Assembly (NCBI GenBank): GCA_963281155.1
Contig: CAUJLY010000006.1
Location: 186,001 to 250,000, forward strand
DNA length: 64,000 nucleotides
From: Rhabditophanes sp. KR3021
Taxonomy: Eukaryota; Nematoda; Chromadorea; Rhabditida; Alloionematidae
Reading direction: 5' to 3'
Shown here: positions 33,741 to 45,634 of the stretch, one piece after another
Layout of the letters: every line of letters begins with the position of its first letter
Position numbering within the stretch: position 1 is the stretch's first letter
Notes under the pieces: generated by a model
Databases searched by the model: none
What the model was told of the DNA's origin: nothing
What the model saw: only the letters and a program-made list of their open reading frames with translations
Made by a program: the position numbers and the translations under genes

Positions 33741-33847
33741 GTTTTGCAATATTTTTGTTAAAAGAATATTCGACGGAAACAGATTTAAAAAAGAAGAAGT
33801 TTTGATCGATAAGTTATATTTCATAATTACTTAATTTTCATAAATTG

Positions 33848-34463
33848 TTAGTCTCCAATTGTTCTATTTCTTACAATATCGGTTACTTCTAAAATGGTAC
33901 ATTCCTTGACATAAACTATTTTTTCATGAAATTGAAATATTATGCTGTCCTGATCTCCATAATTCGCAATAATATTATTAAGAAGGATTGGGTCATTTCT
34001 ATTTTTTATAGCTGCAGATAATTTTGACAGGCATACTTTATCTTTTAAAGTAAATATTGCTTCAAATGGTTGTTTTTCGTTCTTTCAGATAATAGATTTT
34101 TTGAGCATGCATCCATAAATTATTACCCAGATATGGCGAATTTTTCGGTACACAGGCAGGATAATATGACGAAGAAGTAAGTTTATACATTTGTATTAGA
34201 TCTAAGTTGACAACACGATTATTTGAAATAATAACTTCTTCATTTTTCGATGTACATGAATCTTGAATAAAATCATATTTGATATAATCCACTAACTCGA
34301 CTGAATATTCATCACTTATTTGAAATTCTCCTTTATCAGTTTCTCTTAAAGTAGGTAGAAAAGAAAGACATTCTTTAGTCATATGCTCGCTCATTCCATT
34401 TGAACAATCACGGAATGATTTGACTATAGTTATTAAAAGCAGAAAATAATAAATAAATAGCAT
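33848..34463 (-). CDS. Small secreted protein of unknown family, one frameshift
   Basis: The start at 34463 gives a signal peptide (MLFIYYFLLLITIVKS) and then RDCSNGMSEHMTKECLSFL, with six cysteines in all across the reading. The first frame ends at 34062; a one-base shift near 34083 lets it continue as EKQPFEAIFTLKDKVCLSKL through VKECTILEVTDIVRN to a stop at 33848, about 205 residues. The spacing of the first cysteines recalls the nematode DUF19/T20D4.11-type secreted proteins, but I am not sure. Confidence 0.45.
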
Positions 34464-34985
34464 GGTTTAAAGAAATGAAAAATGGCAGAAGCTTCTTTAA
34501 TATTGACTTGAATATCTATGTTTATGCACAAAAAAGGTGTCGCATATGGATTAGTTGTAATTAAAATCTTATCAGTAACTACCACACATTATTTACATCT
34601 AAAGCTTATCTAATATGGAAGTAAATTCGGTTTATGAAGGGTGTTTTATTAGGTCATATTTGTGATAAGAATATATTATTGCAATGTTTAAGATAGTAAA
34701 TTACTTATCTAAATAATAAACAATATGCCATAACCATAACACATAATTAGATACACGCTCTTGATTTTGCAGAATACATAAAAGGTACCGGAACATATCT
34801 GGGAAAAAATTGAAGTAATTTAAATAATTTAAATAAAATGATGAGCATGTTTGAAAGGTAAATCTATCAAAATACTTTTGAACTTAATCTAACGTAGAAC
34901 AAAAACGATACGCACCCAAAGATTATTTTTAATTTAGTAAATCTTGATATTTAATTTGGAATACTTAAAAAGAAATTTCAAAAAT
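34464..34985. other. Intergenic, no gene seen
   Basis: AT-rich spacer ending at the tRNA pseudogene. Confidence 0.45.
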
Positions 34986-35063
34986 TCCGACCAACCGGAT
35001 TTGAATCAGTGACCTAAGGATACCTCCATATAATTCTACAGTCCTCCGCTGAGCTATGGTCGG
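34986..35063 (-). tRNA. tRNA-Tyr (GTA) pseudogene with intron and deleted D-arm
   Basis: On the minus strand the acceptor arms CCGACCA and TGGTCGG pair perfectly, and ACTGTAGA gives anticodon GTA followed by an intron of about 13 nt at the usual place after position 37. The T-loop TTCAAAT is recognisable. Compared with ordinary nematode tRNA-Tyr, about nine bases are missing from the D-arm (GCTCAG runs straight into CGGAGG). The T-stem pair 53-61 is A-C instead of the invariant G-C, which also spoils the B box. I judge it a pseudogene. Confidence 0.75.
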
Positions 35064-35536
35064 ATGGCATTATTTACTTCAAAAATATTCTTACCTTGCA
35101 GTATCATATACAACACAACTTATGCCGAGTTTATTACTAAGATTATTATGATTTTATTTTAGGTAATTGTAAATATGCACTAACAACGATTAAATGATAC
35201 ATTAGTATTTAGATGACTCATATGAGTCATTTTCAATTCCTGTTAATTCAATCGGATAAACAAATATGTGTAAGTAAAATGGTTTTTGGCATTTAATGTT
35301 TAAATTACTATTTTCCACCATTATAATTGTACGTGTGCTTTCAAATATTATTTTTTAAAAAAGATCTGGCATTTATTCACAATTAATTTAACTTACATTT
35401 TGTTTCAGATCATTCGTCATTTGATTGATGAAAATAATGGGTTTTAATTTGTTAGTAATCTAAAAATACCCTTTAAGTAAAAACGTTTTATCCTTTGATT
35501 CTTTACTAAGATATTATTCAACTCTGTATATGATAG
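35064..35536. other. Intergenic, no gene seen
   Basis: Spacer upstream of the thaumatin-like gene. Contains a short palindrome ATGACTCATATGAGTCAT at about 35213-35230, an AP-1-like double site of uncertain meaning. Confidence 0.35.
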
Positions 35537-35544
35537 TATATAAA
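35537..35544 (+). promoter_or_regulatory. TATA box of the thaumatin-like gene
   Basis: TATATAAA lies 37 bp before the ATG at 35581. Confidence 0.5.
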
Positions 35545-35580
35545 CTCTTTGAATAACATCAACAATCATTCAACATTAAA

Positions 35581-36380
35581 ATGGGTTCTATTTTTCTATG
35601 TTTATCAACTCTTTTGCTTTGTGCTTCAGCTGTCCGAATTGAGATTACCAATCACTGCGATCATACTATTTGGTCCGGTATTCAAGGATCCACTCTTCCT
35701 GAAAATGGTGGATTTCAATTTGAATGCCGGACAAACAAGAACTACCAATGTTCCTAATCAATGGTCTGGAAAAATTTGGGCCAGAACTGGATGCAATAAC
35801 AATATGAGTTATTGTGAAACTGGGTTCTGCGGGAATAATGTTCCAATGTCTTGGATCTGGTGGGAGCCCTCCAACGTCACTTGCTGAGTTTACTCTAGGT
35901 GGTTTTGGAAATCAAGATTATTACGATGTCAGTTTGACCGATGGATACAACAGACAAGTAACAATCCAACCAATTATAGGATCATACTCATCTAGTGGCG
36001 GACAATATGAGTGCAAGGAAGCTGGCGAATGCCAATCAAATATTCTTTTAAATTGTTCACAACCTCTGAGACTATTAAATTCTAAAGGAGTTGTAAGTAA
36101 CTTTATATGGGTATTTAAAGCAATAACATTTTTTATTTTCAGACTGTTGGATGTCATAGTGCCTGTACTAAATTCAATACTGACCAATATTGTTGCTGCG
36201 GAGCTTTTAGTATTCCTGAAAGTTGTATGCCATCAAATTGGCCTGTCAATTCTGCAACTTCTTTCAAAGAACAGTGCCCTACTGCTTATTCATACGAATT
36301 TGATGATCAGACTAGGTTCCTTTTTCTGTAAAGGAATCAATGGAAGAATCAGTGCAAATTACCGAGTTACTTTCTGTTAA
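35581..36380 (+). CDS. Thaumatin-like secreted protein with three single-base frame disruptions
   Basis: Start at 35581: MGSIFLCLSTLLLCASA signal peptide, then EITNHCDHTIWSGIQG, the family start. Further landmarks are NVPNQWSGKIWARTGC, then QCLGSGGSPPTSLAEFTLGG, YDVSLTDGYN, the cysteine-rich QYCCCGAF, and EQCPTAYSYEFDDQT before a terminal VTFC. These appear in the right order in three different frames. Each change can be explained by one extra base (near 35716, 35843 and 36313). A 50-nt intron (36093-36142) has GTAAGT and TTTCAG ends. Thaumatin-like proteins in nematodes are secreted and linked to defence or glucan binding. Cysteine number and length (about 250) are normal, so decay is recent or apparent only. 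Confidence 0.8.
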
Positions 36381-37740
36381 TTCAGATTCACAATCTTCAA
36401 AGCAACATTATTTTAAGTCCATTTCTTGATAATAATTTGATATATTAGATTACAATTTTTAGTATGTAACTATAAGAATAATGTATTTTAATTGTGAAAA
36501 ATATTTGTAATTGAAAAAATACAATTTTGACAATCTTATTATACTATATGTATGTAAAAGTGTCGTCTAGTACAACATTTATCTAAAGCCAAGATGTTCC
36601 AATTTTTTCATGCTCTACAATCCTGAGTGACACCTTTTTTGGTAATACATTATTTTGTTAAGAAAAATTATAAAAAATGAATTATAAAAATTTGAATCTC
36701 TTGGGTTTTGTTTTACATTGGTCACGATAAGAATAAGTTTTTCCAAATAATATTTATGGCATCAAATACAATAAATTATAGGCTATCCAACGTGTAAAAT
36801 AACATATCAAATTGACAAAATGTATTGAAGTTACGACAATTTGTAAATTAGTTTTAAAAATATATATAACAAATAATAGTAAAAGGATTTTGAATCAAAT
36901 AACACCAATAATTATTCAATTATATAATTGCCATAATGTAATTTATAATCCAATTTAGTATCAATATTAAATAGTATCTTGTGGTTGTTTTGAAACTGCA
37001 GAGAAATCGTGCAATTATGATGTATACGTGCAGAAATAAATATATATTCTTATAAACGATAAAGCTACTGTATATTATTCATTGCACATATACCATAAAC
37101 ATATTTGTATTAAAACTAATCTATAAATCTTTAAGAAATCTTTATAATGATAGTTTTTGATCAGGATCAAAATAATGTTTCTGGACATAAATTAATCATA
37201 TATTTTTTGTGATGGAAAATATTTAGAAAAGTAACATAAAAATAAGGATTTCCAGCAATTATGTAATAGTAATTATTTCAATTATCAGTAAATATTAATT
37301 CTTTCTGTTTATTTCATTACCCATTGTTTAAACGCATAATCTTTTTGATACAAGTAAATGTCGACTTATATATTTTGTAGTTCAAATGATAAAAAGGTTT
37401 TATATGAAATTATCAAAGAAATCTCTGATTTTTAAACTCCCATGACTCGAAATCATAATTATTTGTTTAATGGGTAACAAAGGAAAACATAATTTTATAG
37501 TTAATTATTGCAAATATACTTACATCAATCATGGTTTATTGCAAAATTGCTTGATTTTTGAATCTTGAATAATACGTGCACTGAGAATTGTTTTTACACT
37601 AACGGAGACTAAAAGATAGATTGATAGTTCATTTACATTTGAAATGTTAATAAGCATAATCATAGAGGTGCTTCGAGGTAATATCATTTTTTAAAGTCTT
37701 GAGTTGTTATAATTACTTTGGGCAATAACTTATTATATAT
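36381..37740. other. Intergenic, no gene seen
   Basis: About 1.36 kb of AT-rich DNA without open frames of note. I see nothing in it. Confidence 0.45.
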
Positions 37741-37754
37741 GTCATTTGGATAGT

Positions 37755-37985
37755 TCCCGTTATCATTCGAATTGTTCCGTTATTATCTGACAACGTGCTG
37801 GTTTTTGTCTGGATAATTTCCATAGTTATCACAATCTCTTCCCTTTTTGTCAGGATATTTTCCATTGGCATCAGTGTATTTTACATTTTTATCTGGACAT
37901 CTATTATTTTTGTCTAGGTATTCTACCGTTTTTGTCTGCATATCTGCCAGTGGAATCAGGATAATATCCATTAACGACCGTATAT
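37755..37985 (-). repeat. Degenerate 21-bp tandem repeat encoding a G-x-Y-P-D-K-N heptad
   Basis: Read on the minus strand, about nine units of 21 bp give GYYPDST, GRYADKN, then in the shifted frame NRCPDKN, VKYTDAN, GKYPDKK, GRDCDNY, GNYPDKN. The unit keeps Y/C at position 3, P at 4 and D at 5. One indel inside the array changes frame. An upstream hydrophobic stretch (38110 to about 38000) could be its leader. The protein family is unknown. The pattern recalls Asp/Asn-rich calcium-binding repeats, but no real family match can be claimed. Confidence 0.5.
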
Positions 37986-38137
37986 TTAAACAAATATTTT
38001 TTGGCGAATGAATATAAAGCTATGGTGATTAGGATTGTTATATCTAAACCTAATAAAACTTCACTCCCAATTACATATTTGCTTTTGAAATCTATTATCA
38101 CGATCTGCATAAGATCATGGTTTACAAACGAAGCTTA

Positions 38138-38877
38138 TCACGGTGCTAAAAAATCGGACATATATTTTATAATTCAATTTTATAGTCTAAATATACTAAT
38201 TTGACCATGAAAAATCGTTTGAAACTATTCCCATCTCGATTCAAATTTGGATTGAATTGCTCCACATAAGTACCAGTAACTTCAGACGCATTGATTGAAT
38301 AGTTAGTATCAACAAAATCATCTCTGTCCAAAACATATCATCAAAATCACCAATTAGTAAAATCTTCCATATTAAAAATTGGTTGATCATAGTACACATC
38401 ATCGCTATCAAAAATGAGGCTTCCATCGATTCCGTTATTGTTAAGATCTACTAAATATTAGTTAACCAATGACTCTAAATGACGACCACTAAGTACAAAA
38501 AGTTTGTTGAATCATTAAAACAATGAGACAGTTAATGTAAAAAAGGTGTAAATATGAGTATTTACAAAAGTTGATGTAACTCAAGAAATAACTCTAAGAA
38601 TTGCACAAAAATTGACATATAGAGGTATTTTTTCAGAAAGTGCGTTAAAAATAACGTATAATGACATATTTCAATTTTTAAAAACATCAATAAAAATCTG
38701 AAAAAAATAACTTCAAAGTTGATCAAAAATCGCAAAATTAAGATATGCTCTCTTTCAGCCGTTCATTGTTTGAATTGAGATGGGAATAGTTTCAAACGAT
38801 TTTCCATGGTTAAATTAGTATATTTAGACTATTCAAAATTAAATGTCCATTCTTTAGTCTAAAAATTAGCACCGTGA
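38138..38877. mobile_element. 740-bp foldback element with arms of about 105 bp
   Basis: Starts TCACGGTGCTAAAAAAT (38138) and ends with the complement (ending at 38877). The arms share long identical runs, such as AATAGTTTCAAACGAT and TAGTATATTTAGACTA, over 38138-38245 and 38770-38877. The arms are separated by about 520 bp that has its own coding-like segment on the minus strand. No target duplication could be confirmed. It lies directly against the 5' end of the truncated SAS-6-like ORF. CACGGTGCTA also occurs at 53098, but no matching second end was found there. Confidence 0.7.
38235..38450 (-). pseudogene. Coding-like segment inside the foldback element
   Basis: Behind a splice-like AATATTTAG, the minus strand reads DLNNNGIDGSLIFDSDD, then YYDQPIFNMEDFTNW, and after frame changes LDRDDFVDTNYSINASEV. 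D-x-N-x-N-G-x-D is the form of EF-hand-like calcium-binding loops. Three frames are needed, so this may be a captured and decayed gene piece. Confidence 0.3.
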
Positions 38878-38883
38878 CTCGAA

Positions 38884-40155
38884 TTGAACAGTTCTTCATG
38901 GTTTTCATATAATCCTGCCCAAAAAATTTGTTTTAAGGAAAATGAGTACAAGGAATTTATGGTTACCAATGGACTGGCTCTTAATTATTGTGAATTTAAA
39001 TGTGCTCTTATTGATTTCTTGAAGAACCAAGTTAATAATCAAACCGACTCTTTTGAGTTGAAATACATTCAAAAAGAAAATAAATTTGTAATGAGCTTTA
39101 TCGGAAACACTTTTATGAAATATGGAAACATGTTTTCTTTGACGTTGAAGACTCATAGTTTGACCGATTATAGCAATGCGTTTCACGTTCCAAAAGAAAT
39201 GCCATTACAAAAGACTAGTTCCCCACAAATGATGCCACTGCCAATTTCCAATTCCAAACAAATGAAATCGCAGCCAATACCAGAATATTATGGAGGAATG
39301 ATGTCACATCCCAATTCCGTACAACCAATCCTCCATCAAACAGAAAATTCTAAAGAAATGAATGGACTTTTTCCCTATTATGAACAAACGATGCCCATCA
39401 TACTTTCAATCCTCAACAATCGATACTACAACAAATGCTCGATTCTAAATCAATGATGCCGCCGATAATGAATGCTATGTCCAGTAACTTTGGAAGAATG
39501 ATGCAATCGGAAATGAATCCAATGTCCAGTAATTCTGGAACAATGAATCCAAATAGTAATTTTAGAAAATTTAATCCAAATGTCGCCAACATTGGCCCTG
39601 TTCATCCTGTCAGTCCTTCTCATTTGGAAAACAAATTGAAGTCGGCAGAAGAGAAAATCAGTCTTCTTGAATCGAAGCTTGAGAAGTATCATCATGCTTT
39701 CACAAAACAAACAAATAAATGTGCTCTAATGAGAGAGGATATTGGCAAATTAGTATCAAATGCTAATGATACTCAACATATTACAACCGAACTTAAGCAA
39801 GATCAAATTCTGAATGCTAGATATGGAAAGTTGAAAGACGATCATGCCTTCGCTCTTTCTCACATAACAACTTTAACTAATCAAAATGACCGTTTAGAAA
39901 AGGTTTTTAAGCAACTTAATCAATTGGATGAAATGGATATATTTTTTAAGCAAAAGAGATTCTCAGAATAAGAACGCAACTGTTATCTCGGATGATTTCG
40001 AATTTATTAACAGTGACTCTTTTGAGGAGGATATTGTACAGAAGAAAATGATATCGCCTTTAAGAAGCACAAAAATACCACGGATCTTTCTGAAAATTTG
40101 AAAAGTAAAATAGCAACAAAAAAAGAACTCAATGCTAATAAATATTCTTTTTAAT
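38884..40155 (+). pseudogene. SAS-6-like centriole protein, 5'-truncated and frameshifted
   Basis: The first frame has KICFKENEYKEFMVTNGLAL, then CEFKCALIDFL and GNMFSLTLKTHSLTD. This fits the SAS-6 head domain (E-x-D/E-F-x-x-L...GL-x-V-x-F-x-x-F-P...I-x-L-L and later L-S-L-x-L). A Met/Pro/Ser-rich linker follows, and after a shift near 39395 a coiled coil begins (HLENKLKSAEEKISLLESKL, to about 39930). Two more frame changes carry it to ANKYSF-stop at 40155. SAS-6 forms the ninefold cartwheel of centrioles through its head and coiled coil. The N-terminal half of the head is missing, exactly where the foldback element ends. I rate the family call as moderate. Confidence 0.45.
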
Positions 40156-40639
40156 CAAAATATTTATTATACCAAAATTATGAATAATGTTAAAAGTAAA
40201 TGGAAAAACAATTATAAGTTCAATGTAACATCAACTTATAGATTAAACGTAAAAGGTGAATATTAATTTATTTAAACACTTTTATATTTTGTTTACTTGA
40301 TTTCCAATAAATTAATCTTCAATCATTTTTACATTTAGAAAACTCTTATTTTGTTTCATTTTCTTTTTAATGACCTTTACATCTTTCTTTTTGACACATT
40401 ATTGGGTCCACGATGTCTTCACACAAAACTAAATTTGAGAGAATGAACATTTTGCATATCTATTCACTTTGCCTGCAACTAAATTGATTTTCATCATGAA
40501 CAACAAATTATTTGTGGTCATACAAATATTTTAAATATGAATTAAAACAGCTAACTTGCAAATTTACCACAATATAAGATTTCGTTCTTTGATTCAATAA
40601 TAGAACTAGATTTAATGTTTATTATAAAATTAAGCCCAA

Positions 40640-41400
40640 TTAGTATTTCTTCTAAAAGTTCACATCTTCCTTCTCTTGGACCATACCCATAATATATTAT
40701 ACTTGTTGTAAAATAAAATTCTAATACCTTTGAATGTTAGAGGAACTTTGGTCAGGAGTAACATAAACGATTCTTTCAATAATAAGAGAGTTGTACAATT
40801 GTACCAAATTTTAAAAATGTGATACATTAATCCATGAAGTTTTTCAAATCCAAAACTAGTCAATAAGTGAACTAAATATTGTTTCAATGTTTACTCGGTG
40901 TTCTCCACTTAAGAGTTCAAGGTTAGCCTTGCCTAGTGAAACAATAGGGCAAATTCCAAAGTCATTGGATATGGCTTCGTTCATGGGGTAAAAATAATTT
41001 GGTGATGGTTGTAAAAGTCCGTGGAAACAACGGATATTCTGGCTTCAGTGTTAATGAAATTACGAGCAATCATTGAGTGTGTTTGTATTGGATGTACATG
41101 ATTGGCTCGCTTACCCGTTATAATTCGCTTATTTTGCTACGAGCAACCTTTATTAATAATTGTTGCTTTTCCTCCAGTTGTATTCAACTTTTTTGGCGAC
41201 ATTTTCTGTAGTTCCGGTAAATTCACCGTAAGTCATTCTACGAGGCTCTGGGTTTCGGCATTCCTTAATGTGTTATGCATTTTAAAAGCTCCACACCAAT
41301 TACGTAATAGTGTTCTGAGTTGTAGAATAAGTCGAATGGTTGTAATAGAAACTTCGATTCCCGATTGCATGTTTTTCCAAAATTAAAATGTGTCCGAAAT
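40640..41400 (-). pseudogene. Unrecognised decayed coding region
   Basis: Several minus-strand segments look coding but are in different frames with stops between them: 41400-41100 (RTLLRNWCGAFK, THSMIARNFINTEARISVV), about 41000-40870 (YPMNEAISNDFGICPIVSLG) and 40887-40660 (GFEKLHGLMYHIFKIW). Codon-like regularity and splice-like spacing suggest an old gene or element. I do not recognise the family. Confidence 0.25.
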
Positions 41401-43592
41401 AGTTTTGAAGAAGTTGTTCCAGCAACTTAAATATAAACCAGTGACCTTATATTTCAATGAATGAGAAAAATAAGAGTAAGGATCAACCCTACGGGAATCA
41501 ACTGATTTGCTTGATACGTTGTAACACTACCACTCTGTTAGTTAGGGTCTTCGATTTGCAAATAAATGAAGTGTTTCAAGAAAATTTGAGTTTGAATTCT
41601 CATCATGAATTGAATTTAAGTGTATATTGGCGTAGCATTTGCAAAATGCAGTATAAACACGTACATGCTTAAATGGCTTCTTTATTATTGTCGATGGTAA
41701 ACACCAAATATGCATCTTAAATACTAAGTATATATCTTAGACCTTTGCATACTGTTCACTAATACATTCTTAAGATCTATGAGATACCGATCTACGGCAC
41801 AATATTGTTAATTCTACTATTTAAAATCAAGTAATTTCCACCAATGTAAAGTCTGGTTAATTTGAGCAAAATAAATAGTTGTTTTCTATTTGATTTGAAA
41901 TAATACTTACCAGGCCGGAATGGAAAGTTACAACTGCCCTGCCACCGGCTTTTTTATTTAAATTTTTACAAATGCTTTGCATTTTTTACCCAGTGGTCAA
42001 TTTCTTTTACACCTATTAGCCTTTATCCTTATTTCACCGTTGCTTATGTATTTTATTAAGAGTTTTTTCAAATGACTAAAAATGCTTTGCCTTTTTATCC
42101 TGCCATCCTCTTCTTTTCCTTTATCACAATTATTCTAACATTGTTCTCTCCTATTTAAATAATCGTTTCTCCTCATGTTAGTTAATGGTAGTTTATTAGT
42201 TAGAAAGATTTAGTGACTTGTTAATTGTAAAAACTCATTAACCACAAATTTATTACAAATTTCAAAAGAATACATTTTTAAAACCCCACCTAGCATGATC
42301 TGTGTCCAGTCAAATGAGAAACAATTATACACATCTTGAAGCCATTGGCGACTCTGTATAAATGTATTAAAAGATTAGTTCATATCACGGATTGTAAGGC
42401 CTCACTGATCACGTATATCTAAATTTGCCTAAAAGTACCCTATATAACAGGATGTCCTGAGGTCCAGGTCAACATTTTTTAGAAACGGAAAATGTCATTA
42501 GATAGCCCTTCAAACGCTCTCCAAAAGTGGTCAAGCAGATTTTTTATATCTCATGGTCAGGAACCGTACGAAGCGTATTTAAAAAATAAAAAAATCTGAC
42601 GGACGAATTTACGGGATTTTACAAATTATAAGGAGAATATAATTGTGTTCAAATAAATTAGAAAATAATTTTACTAGTAAAATACATTGTTGACAATTTA
42701 AATAACAATTGGAAAGCTAAAATGACTCGCAAATATTCTTTTGATAATTTTCTTCATCAAACTAAACATCTTTTCAATTATTAAAGTAATTATCATTCAC
42801 TTGAGATCTAGTTAGTACATTTTTAAGTTCCATCTTAAAATTATTAATACAACCAAATGTTGGCTTATTTGATGATTGATTACAGATAATAAAGACATAT
42901 CTACAAATATTTTAAATACGAATGAAGAGGTTAAAATTTAACACTGTTTTACTTGGAAGATGCTTATAACTTTTTGTATTATTAGATCAGGAAGTTCAAC
43001 AATTTAGCTTGATGCTGAGCAAATTATAAATTTGCCGTTGATTACTCATTGCTGATTCAGCAGTAAACAACTAATGTAAGATTAATTCTTATTTAAGATG
43101 TTATCACTCATCGAGTGTCAGCCAATGATGGGTTAAGCCGTCAGCGAATAATCACCACACAACAGGTTGAAACATAAGGCCATTTATTAGAAACATACGT
43201 TGCATTATAAAACAATAAACATAATAAATTCCTAATAAACAAAATAAGTATAATGATAACTAAACAACATCGAGGTGAGTTGTGGATTATTGATGTTAAA
43301 TTGATCTACAGATATCAAGTTCGGAAGTTAAAGCAAAACCTTAATAACAAACTAAACAGTTTTTTGATTCAGTAACAGTTGTCTTTATCTGAGAATGATG
43401 AAATCATAAGATCTGAATTAGTCAACAAATAATTTAGTACATTTTTCAATATAGAGATATCTAATGTAAATGGGCGTGAAAGCTTTGATGTAAGATACCC
43501 TTTGAACCAAGATTAAAAGAATATAAGCAATTAAGTTTGATTCATTTTTCAAATTGGAAATATTTTCTGTTGGTTGCCACATCACAACAACT
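41400..43592. other. Long intergenic stretch, no gene seen
   Basis: About 2.2 kb of AT-rich DNA. The short frame at 41457-41672 has no family features. One more GC-rich patch lies at 41908-41950. I see no paired terminal repeats. Confidence 0.4.
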
Positions 43593-45634
43593 ATGTTTTC
43601 TTTCTCTCTACTTCTTTTACTGTTGCCGTTTGTAAGTTAATTGTCTGTTAACCAAAATAATAAATTGTTATTTAGATCCACGTTGACGCTTCGGCAAAGA
43701 ATTACGGATTTGATTTTCGTCCCTTTGATAAAGTCACAATTACCAGAATAGTTGCTGTCAATGGCTCACTCGAGAATAGAGAAAGTTATCTCCCAGGGCA
43801 AGCTTATTACAACAAAAATGCTTCATTGGAGACAAATTTTGGACTTGCAGAACATACTTATATTGAGGCAGCAAAATTCATTATTATGGATTTGAAAGAC
43901 AATCAAAAATTTTCTATCAAATACAAGGAACACTCCGTAAATAGATCCTCAAAACACTATCGTATTTATGGTATAAGACCATTTTCAGTTCCTGCGTCTT
44001 ATGATTATTCAAGATACAATGTAAGAGATATTCATGGTCCGGGGCCACTGGAAGGTGATTCTGTTGAGGATGGATATGTTTTTAACTGCAATTTGACTTC
44101 TTGTTTCTGGAGACCATGGACAACACATAACAATATAGAAAATGAGGATAAGACGATATTATCAAGAGTATTCACTGATGAGGAAGTTAGCAAATTGAAA
44201 ATTGAAGATAACAAAAGAGGTTTACAAGACTTTTATAAGACCATTTTCCCAGGATCAACCTTTACTTTTGTCCTTCTTCATCCACCTGGTATGGTTGAGA
44301 AATATGGAGCAAATGTCCCTGAAAATGTATTCGGTACTTATGTATATGAAACAATCAAAGTCAAGCAAGGTAATCATGTTTTATCAAAATGTCCTTTAGG
44401 CAATTTTGTTCATGCTGCTGGATATGATCAAAAACATACCTTCACAAGATATACTTACAATCGAGATCGTGAATTTGACCGTGTTTACTCAGAAGGTGAT
44501 AATCGAATCAGATCTGCTCTTACAATTCAAAATGTTTGTGGAAGCAAAGACATTGAGGTAAACTGTGGAGAAATTGTCATGACTTTTGGTAGATATGAAT
44601 CACGTATCACATGGAAACACAAGATTGAAGTTGAAGAAGCTGAACCAAACTTTAACAAGCGTTTGAATTTTAAGGAAATTGATTCCCAAGCAAGTTTGGG
44701 ATATTACAAATTTGATGTTTGTGGAAACGATGTTATTGTTCAGAGTCCATAGTATTATATTAGTAGACCTAATGAAAATGGAAAAGATCCCAGAGCTTGC
44801 AATGATTATAGTTTATTAAACTCTAACTTGGTACATAACAACAGACTCCGAGATCGCATCTATGTTTATGACATTTCTGCTGATAATGCCAAAAACAATA
44901 TTTCCAGTGCAATCTTACCTTCATGTATTTTAACTTGGAAAGCTCCAAAAATTACAAATAAAATTGAATTTGGAAGTGAACATAGAATTTCACAAAATAC
45001 TACTACACTTGATGGAATCTATGGGTTGACAAATGGACTCACCATATCTATACTTAACAAACCTTACCAACTAAACGTCAAACCTTTACTTGAAATGGAA
45101 TTTTCTACTTACTACACAGATTCTTTGTCCCAAACCTGCATCACACATGAAGACATTTCCGCACCTGTTCGTAAATGGGAAAGGTATGAATGCTCAAGAA
45201 ATTTATCCATTAATGGCGACTACAATTCTTATGGATATTATGCCATTCACTACTTTTTAAAATCTTATGTAAATGATTTAAGTCAAGAAGAGTTTGAAGA
45301 ATTAGTTATGCCCATCAAGCCAATAGCAGTACTGCCACTAAACAATACTCAAATAATTTTCCCATTAGGACAATACAGAGAACATGTATATTCATCATGT
45401 CCTTTCATTTTCAAGCAATTCAAGGATATAACATCTTTAACCAAGATGGTTGTTTCTGCTGGTTTAGAATCAATCGAATGGACTCCTCTTTTGTCAAAAG
45501 AAACGGTTCAAATGTTAGGTTTTGAGATGCATAAAAATGAAGTGTTTATGAAGAATGCAAGATCAAGTTTTAAATGCACATACAAAGTAATTTCTGATGA
45601 AGATTACACTTTTGTGGTTTCGCACAGTTTATGA
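43593..45634 (+). CDS. Large secreted protein of unknown family, one in-frame TAG
   Basis: Exon 1 (43593-43631) encodes most of a signal peptide (MFSFSLLLLLLPF). A 44-nt intron (43632-43675) joins it in phase to HVDASAKNYGFDFRPFDK. Exon 2 stays in one frame to 45634, giving about 665 residues, apart from a single TAG at 44750-44752 between VIVQSP and YYISRPNENG. The protein has two halves with similar strand-rich character, several cysteines (such as FNCNLTSCFW, VNCGEIVM, YECSRNL) and many N-glycosylation sites. No catalytic motif or known domain is recognised. Because reading resumes cleanly, the stop is either recent or an error. Confidence 0.6.

Noticed and set aside
37755..37985. CRISPR-like array
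   Set aside because: The repeats are contiguous, diverged 21-bp coding units without spacers, in a eukaryotic context.
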